64,000 bases of DNA from Halorussus ruber (GCF_004765785.1 NZ_SBIT01000016.1:1-64000); one strand, 5' to 3'; positions 1 through 10,863 are shown, counted from the first letter of the stretch. Numbers and translations are program-made. The notes: generated by a model from the sequence alone, not told the origin.

Positions 1-519
1 CGTCCGCTCCCGCTGCCAACATTCAAGAGTCGCGGTGTCTAACGTCCTTTTGAGCAGGTTTGCGGCTTGCATGGACACAACCGCTACAACCTGCTCACTT
101 CTTAAACTGCGCTAACTAGACAGTGCCGTTTTAGAAATTATTATATTTGTTTAAGAACGGTATATATTTGTTAAGCTCGGTCTGATGGAAGTTTCTGTGG
201 ATGAAACAACGAGAGCAACAGGGGTCGTTTGAGTCAGTTCTAGAGGGACAGCGAACGGTAGTAGTAAAGTCCGAGAAGCTAGCTTCGGGCTTGAGCCTAG
301 GCGTCTCCCGCTCCGCACAGCACCGCGACCGGGGGCCACACCCTCCCCAACCGATTGCGCTTCTCGGCCTACGGCCTGCGATGCTCGTCCCTCGCACGCC
401 GATGGCGCGGCACGGAGGCCGCGCCAGCGCGCGCCGAGTGGAAAGTCGGACCGACCTCTCCCCGACACGACTTTCGAACTCCGGAATCCTTTTCACTCGG
501 CCATCCCCACAAATCTGGT
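1..519. other. Non-coding region upstream of ribE
   Basis: No convincing gene. An AT-rich stretch at about 131-175 contains a TATA-like run (ggtatatattt) about 20 bases before a 15-codon ORF at 185-232, which is too short to call. From 282 to 436 the region is copy A of a dispersed GC-rich repeat. A TTTTCA box at about 490 lies 30 bases before the ribE start and fits a leaderless promoter. The first 60 bases could hold the tail of a gene lying outside the window, but nothing is recognisable. Confidence 0.6.
282..436 (+). repeat. Dispersed GC-rich mosaic repeat, copy A
   Basis: Shares ordered boxes with three other intergenic stretches of the window: a GCTTCxGGCTTGAGCC opening (also in copy C), GCACAGCACCGCGACC, CCCTCCCCAACC, CCTCGCACGCCGATGGCGC and a closing GCCAGCGCGCGCCG at 423-436. 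Between the boxes lie variable short palindromes (here ggcctacggcc). ORFs crossing it are artefacts of the GC content. Confidence 0.75.
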
Positions 520-1170
520 ATGTTTACCGGAATCGTTGAGGAGGCGGGGAGAGTCAGCGACGTGACCGTGACCGAGGAGGGCCGTCGCCTCCGCATCGAG
601 GGCGAGGACGCCGCGCAGGACCTCGAACGCGGCCAGAGCGTCAGCGTCAGCGGGGTCTGCCTGACCGTCGAGGAACACGGCCCGGGATGGTTCGAGGTGT
701 TCCTCGCCAGCGAGACCGTCGCAAAGACCTATCTCGGCGAAGTCGAGGCTGGCGACCCAGTCAACCTCGAACGCGCAATGGCCGCCGACGGGCGCTTCGA
801 CGGCCACGTCGTGCAGGGCCACGTGGACACGACCGCCGAGGTCACGGACATCCGGCAGGTCGGCGAGGACTGGGAGTACGAGTTCGCCATCCCCGAGGGC
901 TTCGGCAAGTACGTCGTGGACAAGGGGTCGGTCGCCGTGGACGGCATCAGCCTCACGGTCGCCGAGCGCGGCGAGGAGAGCTTCTCCGTGGCGATTATTC
1001 CGGAGACCCGCGAGGTGACCAACCTCTCGGAGAAGGAAGTCGGCGACCCGGTCCACTTGGAGGTGGACGTGATTGCGAAGTACGCCGAGAGCCTGCTGGA
1101 GGACGCCGGATTCGAGATGGGCGGCGAGGAAGTCGCGGACGAGAAGATTGCGGAGACGCTGGAGCAGTAA
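520..1170 (+). CDS. ribE: Riboflavin synthase, alpha-chain (bacterial) type
   Basis: 216 aa. Catalyses dismutation of two 6,7-dimethyl-8-ribityllumazine molecules to riboflavin, the last step of flavin synthesis, in the cytosol. It begins with the family signature MFTGIVEE and consists of two lumazine-binding barrels, about residues 1-95 and 96-190. Matching motifs are VCLTV near 46-50 (with the conserved Cys47) and GISLTV near 142-147, plus GHVVQGHVD at 95-103. Longer reading frames extend into the upstream repeat, but MFTG is the family N-terminus, so the ATG at 520 was chosen. The C-terminal 25 residues are an acidic tail. Methanogens use an unrelated pentameric RibC; this is the bacterial-type enzyme. 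Confidence 0.95.
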   Translation: MFTGIVEEAGRVSDVTVTEEGRRLRIEGEDAAQDLERGQSVSVSGVCLTVEEHGPGWFEVFLASETVAKTYLGEVEAGDPVNLERAMAADGRFDGHVVQGHVDTTAEVTDIRQVGEDWEYEFAIPEGFGKYVVDKGSVAVDGISLTVAERGEESFSVAIIPETREVTNLSEKEVGDPVHLEVDVIAKYAESLLEDAGFEMGGEEVADEKIAETLEQ

Positions 1171-1555
1171 GCGGCGCTGTTTTTCATCGTTCACTTTGGA
1201 AGATGGACGACCAGAGGAAAGTTAGCTACTACCGAAGCCGAGGAGTTCCCGCACAGCACCGTCAGAGCGTCGCTCTGACGAGCCGTGACTCGCTTCGCTC
1301 GTCACGACACCGCCCCGCGACCGCGGGCCTCACACCTCCCCAACCTCTTCCCTCGCTCCTTTCAGTCGCTCAGTCATCCCTCGCGCGCCGATGGCGGACC
1401 ACAGGGGTCCGCCAGCGCGCGCCGGAAGTCGTCAATACGCGCCGAAGTTCGGAGGTAAAGAAACCGCAACCAGACCGACCCTTGAGATATCATCCCTTGA
1501 TTCCGACGCGCGTCTGACGTAGCTTTTTCACTATCCGGCGTTCACGAAGGACCGA
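1171..1555. other. Non-coding region with repeat copy B
   Basis: No credible gene. The stretch from 1251 to 1424 is copy B of the dispersed repeat. A small palindrome (gagcgtcgctc) and a second one (actcgcttcgctcgt) occur in its first third. The sequence gctttttcac at about 1520 is a plausible basal promoter for the membrane protein starting at 1556. Confidence 0.6.
1251..1424 (+). repeat. Dispersed GC-rich mosaic repeat, copy B
   Basis: Contains the ordered boxes GCACAGCACCG, CACACCTCCCCAACC (1331-1345), CCCTCGCGCGCCGATGGCG and a closing GCCAGCGCGCGCCG at 1411-1424, as in copy A. The spacers between the boxes differ in sequence from the other copies. Confidence 0.75.
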
Positions 1556-2179
1556 ATGCGAGTCGCCGGACTCCTGCTCGGACTGGTCGTCGCCGGGGCG
1601 GTGGCAGTCGGAGCCTCGACGCTCACCCCCGGCGCGGAACCGACGCTGGTGACGGCCGCCGCGGGCCTGCTCGGCGTCGGAATCGCGGGACTAATCGCGC
1701 TCGGCATCGACCGCGCGGTCGAGCGCCGCCTCTCCTCGCCCTTCGACTGTGACCCCGGGAACGCCGCCGACCGCGACTGCTTCGCAAACGCCGACCGACT
1801 CGCGGTCGGGGCGGGGTCGGCCGCGGTGTTCGTCCGGGTCGGGTTGGTCCATCTGGTCGCCGACCCCCTCCGAATCGACGGCGCAGTCCTAATCGCGCTC
1901 GCGGTGGCGACCATCGGCGTCGTGGTAGGCTACCGGACCGCAGACGGACTCCTCGACGGCCTGCGCGACGGGGTGCTGGCCTGCGGCCTCGGCGGCGCGC
2001 TCTGCGTCTCGCTGGCGGCCTACGACGCGAGAAAGGTTGTGGATGTCGCCGCCTTCGACGCCGTCGTCGCGGGGAGCGGCGTCGTCCTCCCGGTCTCGTT
2101 CGGCGCGTTCGGCGGCGTCTCGGGCGCGGTCGGGTGGTGGCTGGCCGACTGGCTCTCGGGTGCCGACCCCCTCGCGTGA
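1556..2179 (+). CDS. Membrane protein of unknown function
   Basis: 207 aa, not recognised. It begins with a hydrophobic helix (residues 3-22) and has about five or six further Ala/Gly/Val-rich helices. A short charged loop near 52-80 contains two cysteines and a run of aspartates. No enzymatic motif is visible. The start follows a TTTTT/TATCC box by about 30 bases. It converges on the PrsW-like gene, whose stop lies 15 bases away. It could be a small transporter or structural membrane protein; the sequence does not say. Confidence 0.7.
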   Translation: MRVAGLLLGLVVAGAVAVGASTLTPGAEPTLVTAAAGLLGVGIAGLIALGIDRAVERRLSSPFDCDPGNAADRDCFANADRLAVGAGSAAVFVRVGLVHLVADPLRIDGAVLIALAVATIGVVVGYRTADGLLDGLRDGVLACGLGGALCVSLAAYDARKVVDVAAFDAVVAGSGVVLPVSFGAFGGVSGAVGWWLADWLSGADPLA

Positions 2180-2194
2180 GGACGAGACTCCTCG

Positions 2195-3313
2195 CTACTC
2201 GATTCGGTCCGAATCGCTCGACTCGTCCCCGTCCCCGGGTCGCTCGTCGTTCTCGCTGTGTTCTGGTCGTTCGCCGAGGTCGGCACCGCCGTCGCTCTCT
2301 GGTTCGGGTTCCATCTCGACGCCCTCGAAGGTGACGCTCTGGCCCATGTCCACCTGCCGGTAGGCCTTCCGGTAGCGCGAAATCTTCCGGTAGAGGATGT
2401 ATCCGAAGAAGCTGTCGTAGACCACGACGAAGGCGATGAACGCCACGCCGGGCGCGACTGCGACGCCAGCGAGTTCCAGAATCGGGTTGAGGTAGGTCAC
2501 CAGCGTGTTGTAGGTCGCGTGGATGAACGCCGCGATGAGGAGGCCCTTGACCACTATCGGCCCGGCGTTCTCCCGGTTGAACTTCGCCAATCCGAGGTAG
2601 TAGCCCGCGAACGCCGAGTAGATGACGTGGCCCGGCCCGGCCAGCAGGCGCACCGCGGCGGTCTGGCCCGCGGTGGCGATGGCCTCGGCCCCCAGCGGCG
2701 TCGCGGCGCTCAGCCCCTGCGTGATGTAGATGGCGTTCTCGATGGTAGCGAAGCCCAGACCGGCGACCGCGCCGTACACCGCGCCGTCGATGACCGCGTC
2801 GAAGCGCGCGTCGCGGAAGGCCCAGAGCCGGACCGCGAGCCACTTCACGACCTCCTCGACCGGCGCGACCACGAGGTAGAAAAACAGCGTCATCCCGACG
2901 ATAGGGACCAGCGTGACCACGGGTTGCAGGAGCGTGTTGACGATGGCCGCGAAACTCGCCAGCACGACGCTCAGCAGGAAGGTCAGCGCCAGCAACCAGA
3001 CCGGTTCGGAGGTCGTCACGTCGGCGTACCAGATGTAGACCGCCAGCGCGAACGCTGGCACCACCGACAGCAGGACGAACGCCCCGATGACCGGGTTCCG
3101 GAACGAGGTGATGGCGACGCCGAACAGGAGGAGTTCGACCAAGACGATGACCAGCACGAACAGCGCGACGACGTAGGGCGCGAGCGCACTCAGGAAGCCG
3201 TAGATTCCGGTCGAGAGTTTGTCGAGTAAGCTCCGAGGCTCCCACGTGGCGATGTCGTAGAGGTCCGCCGAGTCGGTCGCACCGTCGGCGACGGGGTCGC
3301 GTTCACCTTCCAT
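2195..3313 (-). CDS. PrsW-family intramembrane metalloprotease
   Basis: 372 aa, with about eight membrane helices. The family's membrane-embedded motifs are present in order: EEVVK at 153-157, the second-motif Glu192 in ATIEN, His229 in PGHVIY and His265 in FIHATYN. PrsW proteases cut membrane proteins such as anti-sigma factors in Bacillus; the archaeal substrate is unknown. The N-terminus (1-40) is acidic and probably cytoplasmic. The last 45 residues are a highly acidic, low-complexity tail (many E, D, S). Transcribed alone, divergent from a small acidic ORF. Confidence 0.88.
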   Translation of the reverse strand: MEGERDPVADGATDSADLYDIATWEPRSLLDKLSTGIYGFLSALAPYVVALFVLVIVLVELLLFGVAITSFRNPVIGAFVLLSVVPAFALAVYIWYADVTTSEPVWLLALTFLLSVVLASFAAIVNTLLQPVVTLVPIVGMTLFFYLVVAPVEEVVKWLAVRLWAFRDARFDAVIDGAVYGAVAGLGFATIENAIYITQGLSAATPLGAEAIATAGQTAAVRLLAGPGHVIYSAFAGYYLGLAKFNRENAGPIVVKGLLIAAFIHATYNTLVTYLNPILELAGVAVAPGVAFIAFVVVYDSFFGYILYRKISRYRKAYRQVDMGQSVTFEGVEMEPEPESDGGADLGERPEHSENDERPGDGDESSDSDRIE

Positions 3314-3446
3314 CGCCGTGGACTACGGATTCCAAGACCAATTATCTGGCTCACGAACTTCCTTTCATACCTTAATTGTGATTATACACCATTAACACTC
3401 TCAGGGGTAACCTTATCAAGGAGAATCGGCCACAGCGTGGATAACG

Positions 3447-3644
3447 ATGACGTACCGAAGCGCGAGTCGCGGTATCATGTACACCGCCCCGCCGAAAGCA
3501 GACGAGAATAGCCGAACAGACGATGCAGCGGAAGAAACAGCCGAGGAGATAGCGGCCGAAGTCGAGGAGCGCGCGCCGGAACTGGCCTCCTCGCCCGGCG
3601 CGAGCGACGCCAACTGGACCGGCTCGGTCCCGGCCGACGACTGA
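3447..3644 (+). CDS. Small acidic protein of unknown function
   Basis: 65 aa, not recognised. The centre (about residues 20-45) is rich in Glu and Ala (EETAEEIAAEVEER) and predicts an amphipathic acidic helix, followed by a Pro/Ser-rich end. A TATA-like accttatcaa lies about 30 bases before the ATG at 3447, fitting a leaderless transcript. An internal ATG at 3477 is a possible alternative start. The acidic composition matches haloarchaeal proteins, but no homologue family was identified. Confidence 0.45.
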   Translation: MTYRSASRGIMYTAPPKADENSRTDDAAEETAEEIAAEVEERAPELASSPGASDANWTGSVPADD

Positions 3645-3812
3645 CGTCCGAGCGGTCACCGACCCGTAGATTCCTGCCCGCCGGTCACGCCGACCGCGCG
3701 CCGCCCGACCCCCATTTTCCGACCGAATCGCTACACCGAAGGGTCCGCCTCACGAGCCTTCGGACATGAACGTCGAGCGAGTCGCAGACAACTCCCCTTG
3801 CTTCGAGCAACC

Positions 3813-5249
3813 ATGAACAGGGTCCGGATTCGCGGCATCTACACGACCGCCCTGACCGAGCGCCTCCGCGAGGAGTTCGAAGTCGTGCAGGCCTCGCCCC
3901 CGATTCGGCGGCGCTTCGACGCCGAGTTCCCGGCCGAGGAGTACGACGCCAGCGTCGAGACCACCGACGACAGACAGGGTGCGGGCGTCGTCGGGGACCC
4001 CGAGGCGGTCGAAGCGATTGGGAAGAATCTCGCCGACCTCGGTATCGACACGTTCTGTTGGACCGACCCGACACCGCGAGGAGCCGTCTTCGACGGCGTC
4101 GTCACCGAGACTCTCGGCGGCGGCGCAGTCGTGGACTTGGGCGACCGGGAGGGATACCTCTCGTTCGGAAAGGTGGACCGGCGAATCCACGAGGGCGACG
4201 AGGTCCGCGTGCAGGTCCACGACGCCGCAGCCCCGTGGGCCGACAGGCGGCCCACCCTCGGCACCGAGATTCAGGCCTTCGGCGGGGTGGCGAGCCTCTC
4301 GAAGGGCATCGACCGCGTGGTGGCCTCCGGCGACGAGGCGACCAAGACCGAACTCGCCCGGACCACCGAGATGCTCCCGACCGAGGTGCCCGACGACTGG
4401 GGCGTCCGGTGGGAGTACGCCGCCGCCGACGCCGGGATGGACGCGATGGACGACGCGCTCTCGCGGGCCGTCGAGCAGGCCGAGGCAATCGACGCGGGCC
4501 TCGCAGACGCGCCGGACTCGCCCGAAGAGGGCAACCAGCGCCTGCCCCGGCGACTCGTCGCGCCCGAGGAGACGGCGTGGTGCTGGTTCGGCCGGGAGTC
4601 CAGATTCGCCTTGGACGCCGACCGCCGAGGCGTGACCACGACGATGCCGGGCCACCACCGAGTCAAAGCGGCCCACAAGTCCGCGAGCGGCGCGGTCGAT
4701 TTCGTGGAGGACCTCCGGGCGGGCGAGTCACACTCTGGAACCGACGAGTTTCCCACGGGCGCGACGCTCCGGCAGTTCGGCCCCTCGGAGGGCGACCGCC
4801 TCGAAATCCGCCACGGAAAGCCCGACGGCCGGTGCTTCTCGCTCGGCCGAGGAGAGGTCTCGACGTGTCTCCCTGACGAGGGCAAGGTCACGGTCCGCCG
4901 CCAGATGTCGGGCCGGGGAACCTACGACGCCCTCGGGACAGACCGCGAGTCGGGCGACGTGGCCGTCACCAAGTTCCGCGAGGGCCGGTGGTGGTACCCG
5001 ACAGTCTACAAGAGCGAGGACGGTCGGAGCAAGGGCACCTACGTCAACGTCTGCACGCCGGTCGAGTTGTTCCCCGACTCGGCGCGGTACGTGGACCTCC
5101 ACGTGGACGTGGTGAAGACTCCCGACGGCGAGGTCCGACGCGTGGACGACGACGAACTCGACGCCGCCGTCGAGGCGGGGAACATCTCGGAGCCACTCGC
5201 CGAGAAAGCCCGGAGCGTGGCGAGTAGCGTCGAACGCGCGCTGAAGTAA
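3813..5249 (+). CDS. RNA-binding protein / probable ribonuclease FAU-1 (DUF402)
   Basis: 478 aa. Resembles the archaeal FAU-1 family, AU-rich RNA-binding proteins with an RNase E/G-like N-terminus. An S1-like region lies near residues 85-140 (VVDLGDREGYLSFG). The C-terminal half is a DUF402 domain (around 280-440), the fold of nucleoside phosphate hydrolases, with the HRVKAAHKSAS stretch at its start. FAU-1 from Pyrococcus furiosus was reported to act on 5S rRNA precursors; the same role here is inference. ATG 3813 begins MNRVRIRGIY, the expected N-terminus; a TTG 15 bases upstream would add only a short extension. Confidence 0.85.
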   Translation: MNRVRIRGIYTTALTERLREEFEVVQASPPIRRRFDAEFPAEEYDASVETTDDRQGAGVVGDPEAVEAIGKNLADLGIDTFCWTDPTPRGAVFDGVVTETLGGGAVVDLGDREGYLSFGKVDRRIHEGDEVRVQVHDAAAPWADRRPTLGTEIQAFGGVASLSKGIDRVVASGDEATKTELARTTEMLPTEVPDDWGVRWEYAAADAGMDAMDDALSRAVEQAEAIDAGLADAPDSPEEGNQRLPRRLVAPEETAWCWFGRESRFALDADRRGVTTTMPGHHRVKAAHKSASGAVDFVEDLRAGESHSGTDEFPTGATLRQFGPSEGDRLEIRHGKPDGRCFSLGRGEVSTCLPDEGKVTVRRQMSGRGTYDALGTDRESGDVAVTKFREGRWWYPTVYKSEDGRSKGTYVNVCTPVELFPDSARYVDLHVDVVKTPDGEVRRVDDDELDAAVEAGNISEPLAEKARSVASSVERALK

Positions 5250-5287
5250 GCGGGAATAGCGGGAAATGCGGGAAAATCGGGGGCGGT

Positions 5288-5644
5288 TCAGCGCGTCAGT
5301 TTCTCGCGGCTAATCTGTACGCCGGTCGGCGTGACCAGAATCTGGTCGTCGCCCTTCTGGACGATGTCGCCGTCCACTTCGCGGGCGACCTGCTGGAGTT
5401 CGTTGGTGATGCGCTCGACCGTGGTGTCCTCGGTCCGCAGGCGGGTGATGTCGGCCACCACGAGGTCACCGTCGTAGATGGCGTCTTTGATGGCGATTAC
5501 GTCCTGTTGGCCCTGAATCTCGGCGATGTGGACCTGCATCGCGGCGTCGCTCGACGCCGTGTCGAAGTCGTCGAGGTTGAGTTCGACGTAGTCCTCGGCG
5601 GTGTTCGCGTCCCGGTCGCCGAGGATTTTGCTCATGAAGCCCAT
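5288..5644 (-). CDS. sepF: Cell-division protein SepF
   Basis: 118 aa. SepF tethers FtsZ to the membrane; in haloarchaea it partners FtsZ2 and is essential for division. The N-terminal MGFMSKILG is the short amphipathic membrane-targeting helix. The conserved SepF core follows: KDAIYDGDLVVADI near 62-75 and the final GDIVQKGDDQILVTPTGV strand pair. The start at 5644 keeps the membrane helix; upstream in-frame codons lie in AT-rich promoter DNA. It ends tail-to-tail with the FAU-1 gene and is divergent from the first subtilase. Confidence 0.93.
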   Translation of the reverse strand: MGFMSKILGDRDANTAEDYVELNLDDFDTASSDAAMQVHIAEIQGQQDVIAIKDAIYDGDLVVADITRLRTEDTTVERITNELQQVAREVDGDIVQKGDDQILVTPTGVQISREKLTR

Positions 5645-5765
5645 AGAGACATGGGCCGAGCGAAACGGTATAGTTCTTACGTCAGACGGGTATTCCCCGC
5701 GTTCGGCCAAAAGATTCATAATATTCACAAAAATGTTTAAGTCGTACCAGTATAGTTCATAATTT

Positions 5766-7493
5766 GTGGTTAATAATAAAAATAAGCTGTCGAGGCGGAA
5801 TGTATTGAAGATTGCCGGAAGCACCGTGGCCGCGGCCGGTGTGACCGGACTCGCGGGCGCGACTGGACAGGTCGAAGTCAACGTCGGCTTCGCCTCCGAG
5901 CGCGGTCGCCAGAAGACCCTCGACGCGGCCGACGAGACGGTTCGGGACTTCGATTCGCTCGACATCGTGACGGCGAAGATGCCTGCGAAAGCGGCTCAGG
6001 GACTCCAGAACAACCCGAACATCCGCTACGTCGAACAGAACGGGACGGTTCACGCGCACGCTCAGACCCTGCCGTGGGGCATCGACCGCGTGGACGCCGA
6101 CGTCGCACACAGCAACGGTGACACCGGCAGCGGTGCCGACATCGCCATCCTCGACACGGGTATCGACTCCGACCACCCCGACCTCGAAGCCAACCTCGGC
6201 GAGGGCAAGGACTTCAGCGGGAAGGGCACGTGGGAGGACGGCGACGGTCACGGGACCCACTGCGCTGGGATTGCGAACGCGGTCAACAACTCCGAGGGCG
6301 TCGTCGGCGTCTCGACCGAGGCCACCCTCCACGCCGGCAAGGTGCTGGGCGACGACGGTAGCGGTTCGTTCTCGGACGTTGCGGCCGGTATCGAGTGGGC
6401 CGCCGACCAAGGCTACGACGTCGCCAGTCTCAGCCTCGGCGCGAGTTCGGGGACGACCACGCTAAAAGACGCCGTGGACTACGCCTACAACAACGGCGTC
6501 CTCGTGGTCTCGTCGGCGGGCAACTCCGGTCCGTGTACCGACTGCGTGGGCTATCCGGCGGCCTACAGCAACGCGATGGCCATCTCCTCGACCGACGAGG
6601 ACGACTCGCTGTCGAGTTTCTCCTCGACCGGGTCCGAAATCGAACTCGCCGCGCCCGGCGGCAGCATCTACTCGACGTACACGGGCGGCGGCTACGACAC
6701 CCTCTCGGGGACCTCGATGTCGTGTCCCCACGTCTCCGGTGCCGGTGCCCAACTGATGGCGACCGGCATGTCCAACACCGAGGCCCGGAGCGCGCTCAAG
6801 AACAACGCCGAGGACATCGGTCTCGGCTCCAACGAGCAGGGTGCGGGCCTCCTCGACGTGGAAGCCGCGCTCGGCGGCGGCGATGGCGGCGACACGAGCG
6901 TCACGGTCTCGACCGGAAGCGCCTCGAACGTCGGCACCTCGTCGGCAACGCTGAGCGGCGACCTGACCGACCTCGGCGGCGCGTCCTCGGCGGACGTGTA
7001 CTTCGAGTACGGCGAGAGCGGCACGACGCTCGACAGCACGACCGGCACGCAGACGCTCTCCTCGACCGGAACGTTCAGCGCGGACGTGTCCAACCTCAGT
7101 AGCGGTACGGACTACGACTTCCGCGCGGTCGCCAGCGCCAGCGACGGCGACACCGACACCGGAAGCTCGGTCACGTTCACCACGAGCAGTTCCAGCGGCA
7201 GTAGCAGTCCGGCCATCGACACCTTTTCGGTCACGAACAACAGCAACGGCGGCTGGGCGCGCTTCGACGTGAACTGGAGCGTCTCGGACGCCGACGGCGA
7301 CCTCGCTTCAGTTGACCTCACGCTCTCGAAGTCCTCGACCGTCGACTCGTACAGTACGTCGGTCAGCGGCTCCAGCGCCTCGGGGTCGGCCCGATTGCAG
7401 GACAAGAAGGGCAGTGGTTCTTACGACATCACGCTCACCGTTACTGACGCGGCGGGCAACACAACCAGCCAGACCAAGACCGTCTCGGCCTGA
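5766..7493 (+). CDS. Tat-exported subtilisin-like serine protease (halolysin type), C-terminal Ig/FN3-like region
   Basis: 575 aa extracellular endopeptidase, family S8. A twin-arginine signal (SRRNVLK, Arg10-Arg11, then a hydrophobic stretch) sends the folded enzyme through Tat. An inhibitor-type propeptide covers about 34-98. The catalytic residues are Asp130 (DTGID), His162 (HGTHCAG), oxyanion Asn253 (AGNSGP) and Ser317 (GTSMSCPHV). After a GGGDGG linker (about 370-376) come two Ser/Thr/Asp-rich beta-sandwich-like segments (377-465 and 475-575), probably for substrate or surface binding. The start is GTG at 5766 after an AT-rich promoter. The next gene down is a duplicate with a different C-terminus. 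Confidence 0.93.
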   Translation: MVNNKNKLSRRNVLKIAGSTVAAAGVTGLAGATGQVEVNVGFASERGRQKTLDAADETVRDFDSLDIVTAKMPAKAAQGLQNNPNIRYVEQNGTVHAHAQTLPWGIDRVDADVAHSNGDTGSGADIAILDTGIDSDHPDLEANLGEGKDFSGKGTWEDGDGHGTHCAGIANAVNNSEGVVGVSTEATLHAGKVLGDDGSGSFSDVAAGIEWAADQGYDVASLSLGASSGTTTLKDAVDYAYNNGVLVVSSAGNSGPCTDCVGYPAAYSNAMAISSTDEDDSLSSFSSTGSEIELAAPGGSIYSTYTGGGYDTLSGTSMSCPHVSGAGAQLMATGMSNTEARSALKNNAEDIGLGSNEQGAGLLDVEAALGGGDGGDTSVTVSTGSASNVGTSSATLSGDLTDLGGASSADVYFEYGESGTTLDSTTGTQTLSSTGTFSADVSNLSSGTDYDFRAVASASDGDTDTGSSVTFTTSSSSGSSSPAIDTFSVTNNSNGGWARFDVNWSVSDADGDLASVDLTLSKSSTVDSYSTSVSGSSASGSARLQDKKGSGSYDITLTVTDAAGNTTSQTKTVSA

Positions 7494-7822
7494 TTCGGCG
7501 GTCCCGCTCCGCGCCCGAATCCCCGAGCCGATTCAGATTTCTTTTCGAAACGACGAGCGTCGTGACGAGTCCACGTGTTCTGTCGGCGACGACCAGAAGG
7601 ACCTATATACGCCGTTAGCAATTTTTATATTTCTAAAAGATATAGTTTTATTTCTTTAACCACTACGGACGAGTCCGACCGACACGGGCTTGCCGTCGCA
7701 ACATCTCGGAATTCGTCGGGGCGGAAGCGGTTCTACCCCACACCATCTATACGGCAAAAATAGATTAATTTTATAATTAGAAAACAAAATATTAAGTATC
7801 TGCGATTGTATGTAATTTATGG
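7494..7822. other. AT-rich spacer between the two subtilase genes
   Basis: No gene supported. The first part is GC-rich. From about 7610 the DNA is AT-rich with repeated T/A runs (tttttatatttc, gatatagttttatttc, ttaattttataattag), well below the GC of the surroundings. One of these near 7775-7800 is likely the promoter of the second subtilase. Small ORFs across it show no protein-like composition. Confidence 0.55.
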
Positions 7823-9412
<1,590 letters not shown>

Positions 9413-9478
9413 CGCCTCGAACCGCGACGAATTTCCGCGAAACCGACTTTTTTGGCCGGGCGGGTCCTCGATTGGGGC

Positions 9479-10237
9479 ATGACCTTCAGCATCTGCGTCC
9501 GCGAGAGCTACGAAGACGACGAGGGCACCACCCAGACCCGGTTCGGCGTGGCGGTCACGACCCGCCTGCCCGCGGTCGGGACGCTCTGTCCCTTCGCCAG
9601 CGAGAACGGTGCGGTGGCGACTCAGAGTCTGGTCAACGTCGAACTCGGCCGGAAGGGCGTCGAGTATCTGGACGACGGGCTGGCGGTCGAGGACGCCCTG
9701 CAGGCCCTGCTCAACGCCGACGAGGGCGCGCCCCAGCGCCAACTCCACGGCGTCGATGAAGACGGGACGTTCGTCTTCTCCGGCGAGGAGTGCAAGGACT
9801 GGTACGGCCACATCGAGGGCGATAGCTACACCGTCGCCGGGAACCTGCTGACCGGCGAGTCCGTCGTCGAGGCCGTGGCTGACGAATACGAAGAAAGCCG
9901 AGACGAAGACCGACCCCTCGCCGAGCGACTCGTGGACGCCCTCGAAGCGGGCCACGCCGAGGGCGGCGACAAGCGCGAGGAGTTGCACGTCCAGAGCGCG
10001 GCCCTCCTCGTGGAATCGACCGAGGACCGCGAGATGGAACCCTACTACGACGACCTCCGGGTGGACGCGACCGAGACGCCCGTCGAGGACCTGCGCGAGA
10101 CCTACGAACTGGCCACGGAGGGCTTCGAGATGGCGGTCGAACGCTACGAGGAAGCCTACGAGGAGGACGAACTGGAGGGAGTCGAGGGCGAGGACAACGA
10201 CGAGTCGTCGGCGGACGGCGAAGCGACCGACGAATAG
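9479..10237 (+). CDS. DUF1028 family protein
   Basis: 252 aa. DUF1028 proteins have an Ntn-hydrolase-like fold and are suspected of hydrolase activity, but the function is unproven. The N-terminal core (about 1-190) carries the family pattern: MTFSICVRE start, RFGVAVTTRLPAVG, ENGAVATQSLVN, and YTVAGNLLTG near 120-130. The last 60 residues are a helical, very acidic tail. The ATG at 9479 lies about 30 bases after a TTTTTT box and matches the family N-terminus; a GTG upstream was not used. A membrane protein follows 4 bases after the stop, so the two are probably co-transcribed. Confidence 0.88.
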   Translation: MTFSICVRESYEDDEGTTQTRFGVAVTTRLPAVGTLCPFASENGAVATQSLVNVELGRKGVEYLDDGLAVEDALQALLNADEGAPQRQLHGVDEDGTFVFSGEECKDWYGHIEGDSYTVAGNLLTGESVVEAVADEYEESRDEDRPLAERLVDALEAGHAEGGDKREELHVQSAALLVESTEDREMEPYYDDLRVDATETPVEDLRETYELATEGFEMAVERYEEAYEEDELEGVEGEDNDESSADGEATDE

Positions 10238-10241
10238 GGCC

Positions 10242-10820
10242 GTGTCCGAGTTCGGTTCCGAACGAACGCGCCTCGCCCGACTCGCGGGCCTCGCGGGCCT
10301 CGCTGGCGGTCTGGCATGGGTGGGACTGGTCGTCGCCTCGTTCGCGGTGGGACAGGGCCAAACCCTGCTCGGCTACGGGACGCTCGACGTTCTCACGCCA
10401 GCGATTCTCGCGCTCGCAGTCGTCGGTCTCGCGGGCTACTACGCCCGGACCCAGACCGAGTGGGGCCGGGTCACGACCGCGGGGTTCGTCGCGTTCTTCG
10501 CCGGTCTGCTCGGCGCGCTCGCCGGGTCCGCGGCCTACGTCGCTGGCGGCCTCCTGACGGGGTGGACGCTCTCGGTCTGGTCGTACCTCCTCGCGCTGGT
10601 CGGCGCAGTCGGCTTCGGCGCGGGCCTGCTCTGGGACGAGGTCCCGCCGCGCTCGGGTGCCCTCCTGCTGGCGATTTCGCTCCCGGCGGGACTGGGCGTC
10701 TCGCTGACGCTGGCGGTCGGCGGCGTGGTCCCCGACGAGGCCGTGGTTCCGGTCGGTCCGGGGGTGTTGCTGGGGGCGGGGATTGCTGTTCTGGGGTGGT
10801 GGGTGTGGCGCGAGAAGTAG
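10242..10820 (+). CDS. Membrane protein of unknown function
   Basis: 192 aa, about six hydrophobic helices rich in Leu, Ala and Gly, for example around 15-35, 45-65, 75-100, 108-128, 135-155 and 165-187. No catalytic motif. It starts with GTG, 4 bases after the DUF1028 stop, so it is probably translated from the same mRNA. It ends with a basic WRVWREK-type cytoplasmic tail. Function not recognised. Confidence 0.72.
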   Translation: MSEFGSERTRLARLAGLAGLAGGLAWVGLVVASFAVGQGQTLLGYGTLDVLTPAILALAVVGLAGYYARTQTEWGRVTTAGFVAFFAGLLGALAGSAAYVAGGLLTGWTLSVWSYLLALVGAVGFGAGLLWDEVPPRSGALLLAISLPAGLGVSLTLAVGGVVPDEAVVPVGPGVLLGAGIAVLGWWVWREK

Positions 10821-10863
10821 CACCGCGAGCGAACGAACGTGAGCGACCGCTGGAAAGTCCTCG

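Noticed and set aside
131-496. Two minus-strand ORFs over the ribE upstream region
   Set aside because: They cross the dispersed repeat and the promoter, have Arg/Ser-rich non-protein-like composition and no start context.
687-1517. Long plus-strand ORF overlapping ribE
   Set aside because: Shadow frame of ribE with an Arg/Gly-rich translation that runs on into the repeat.
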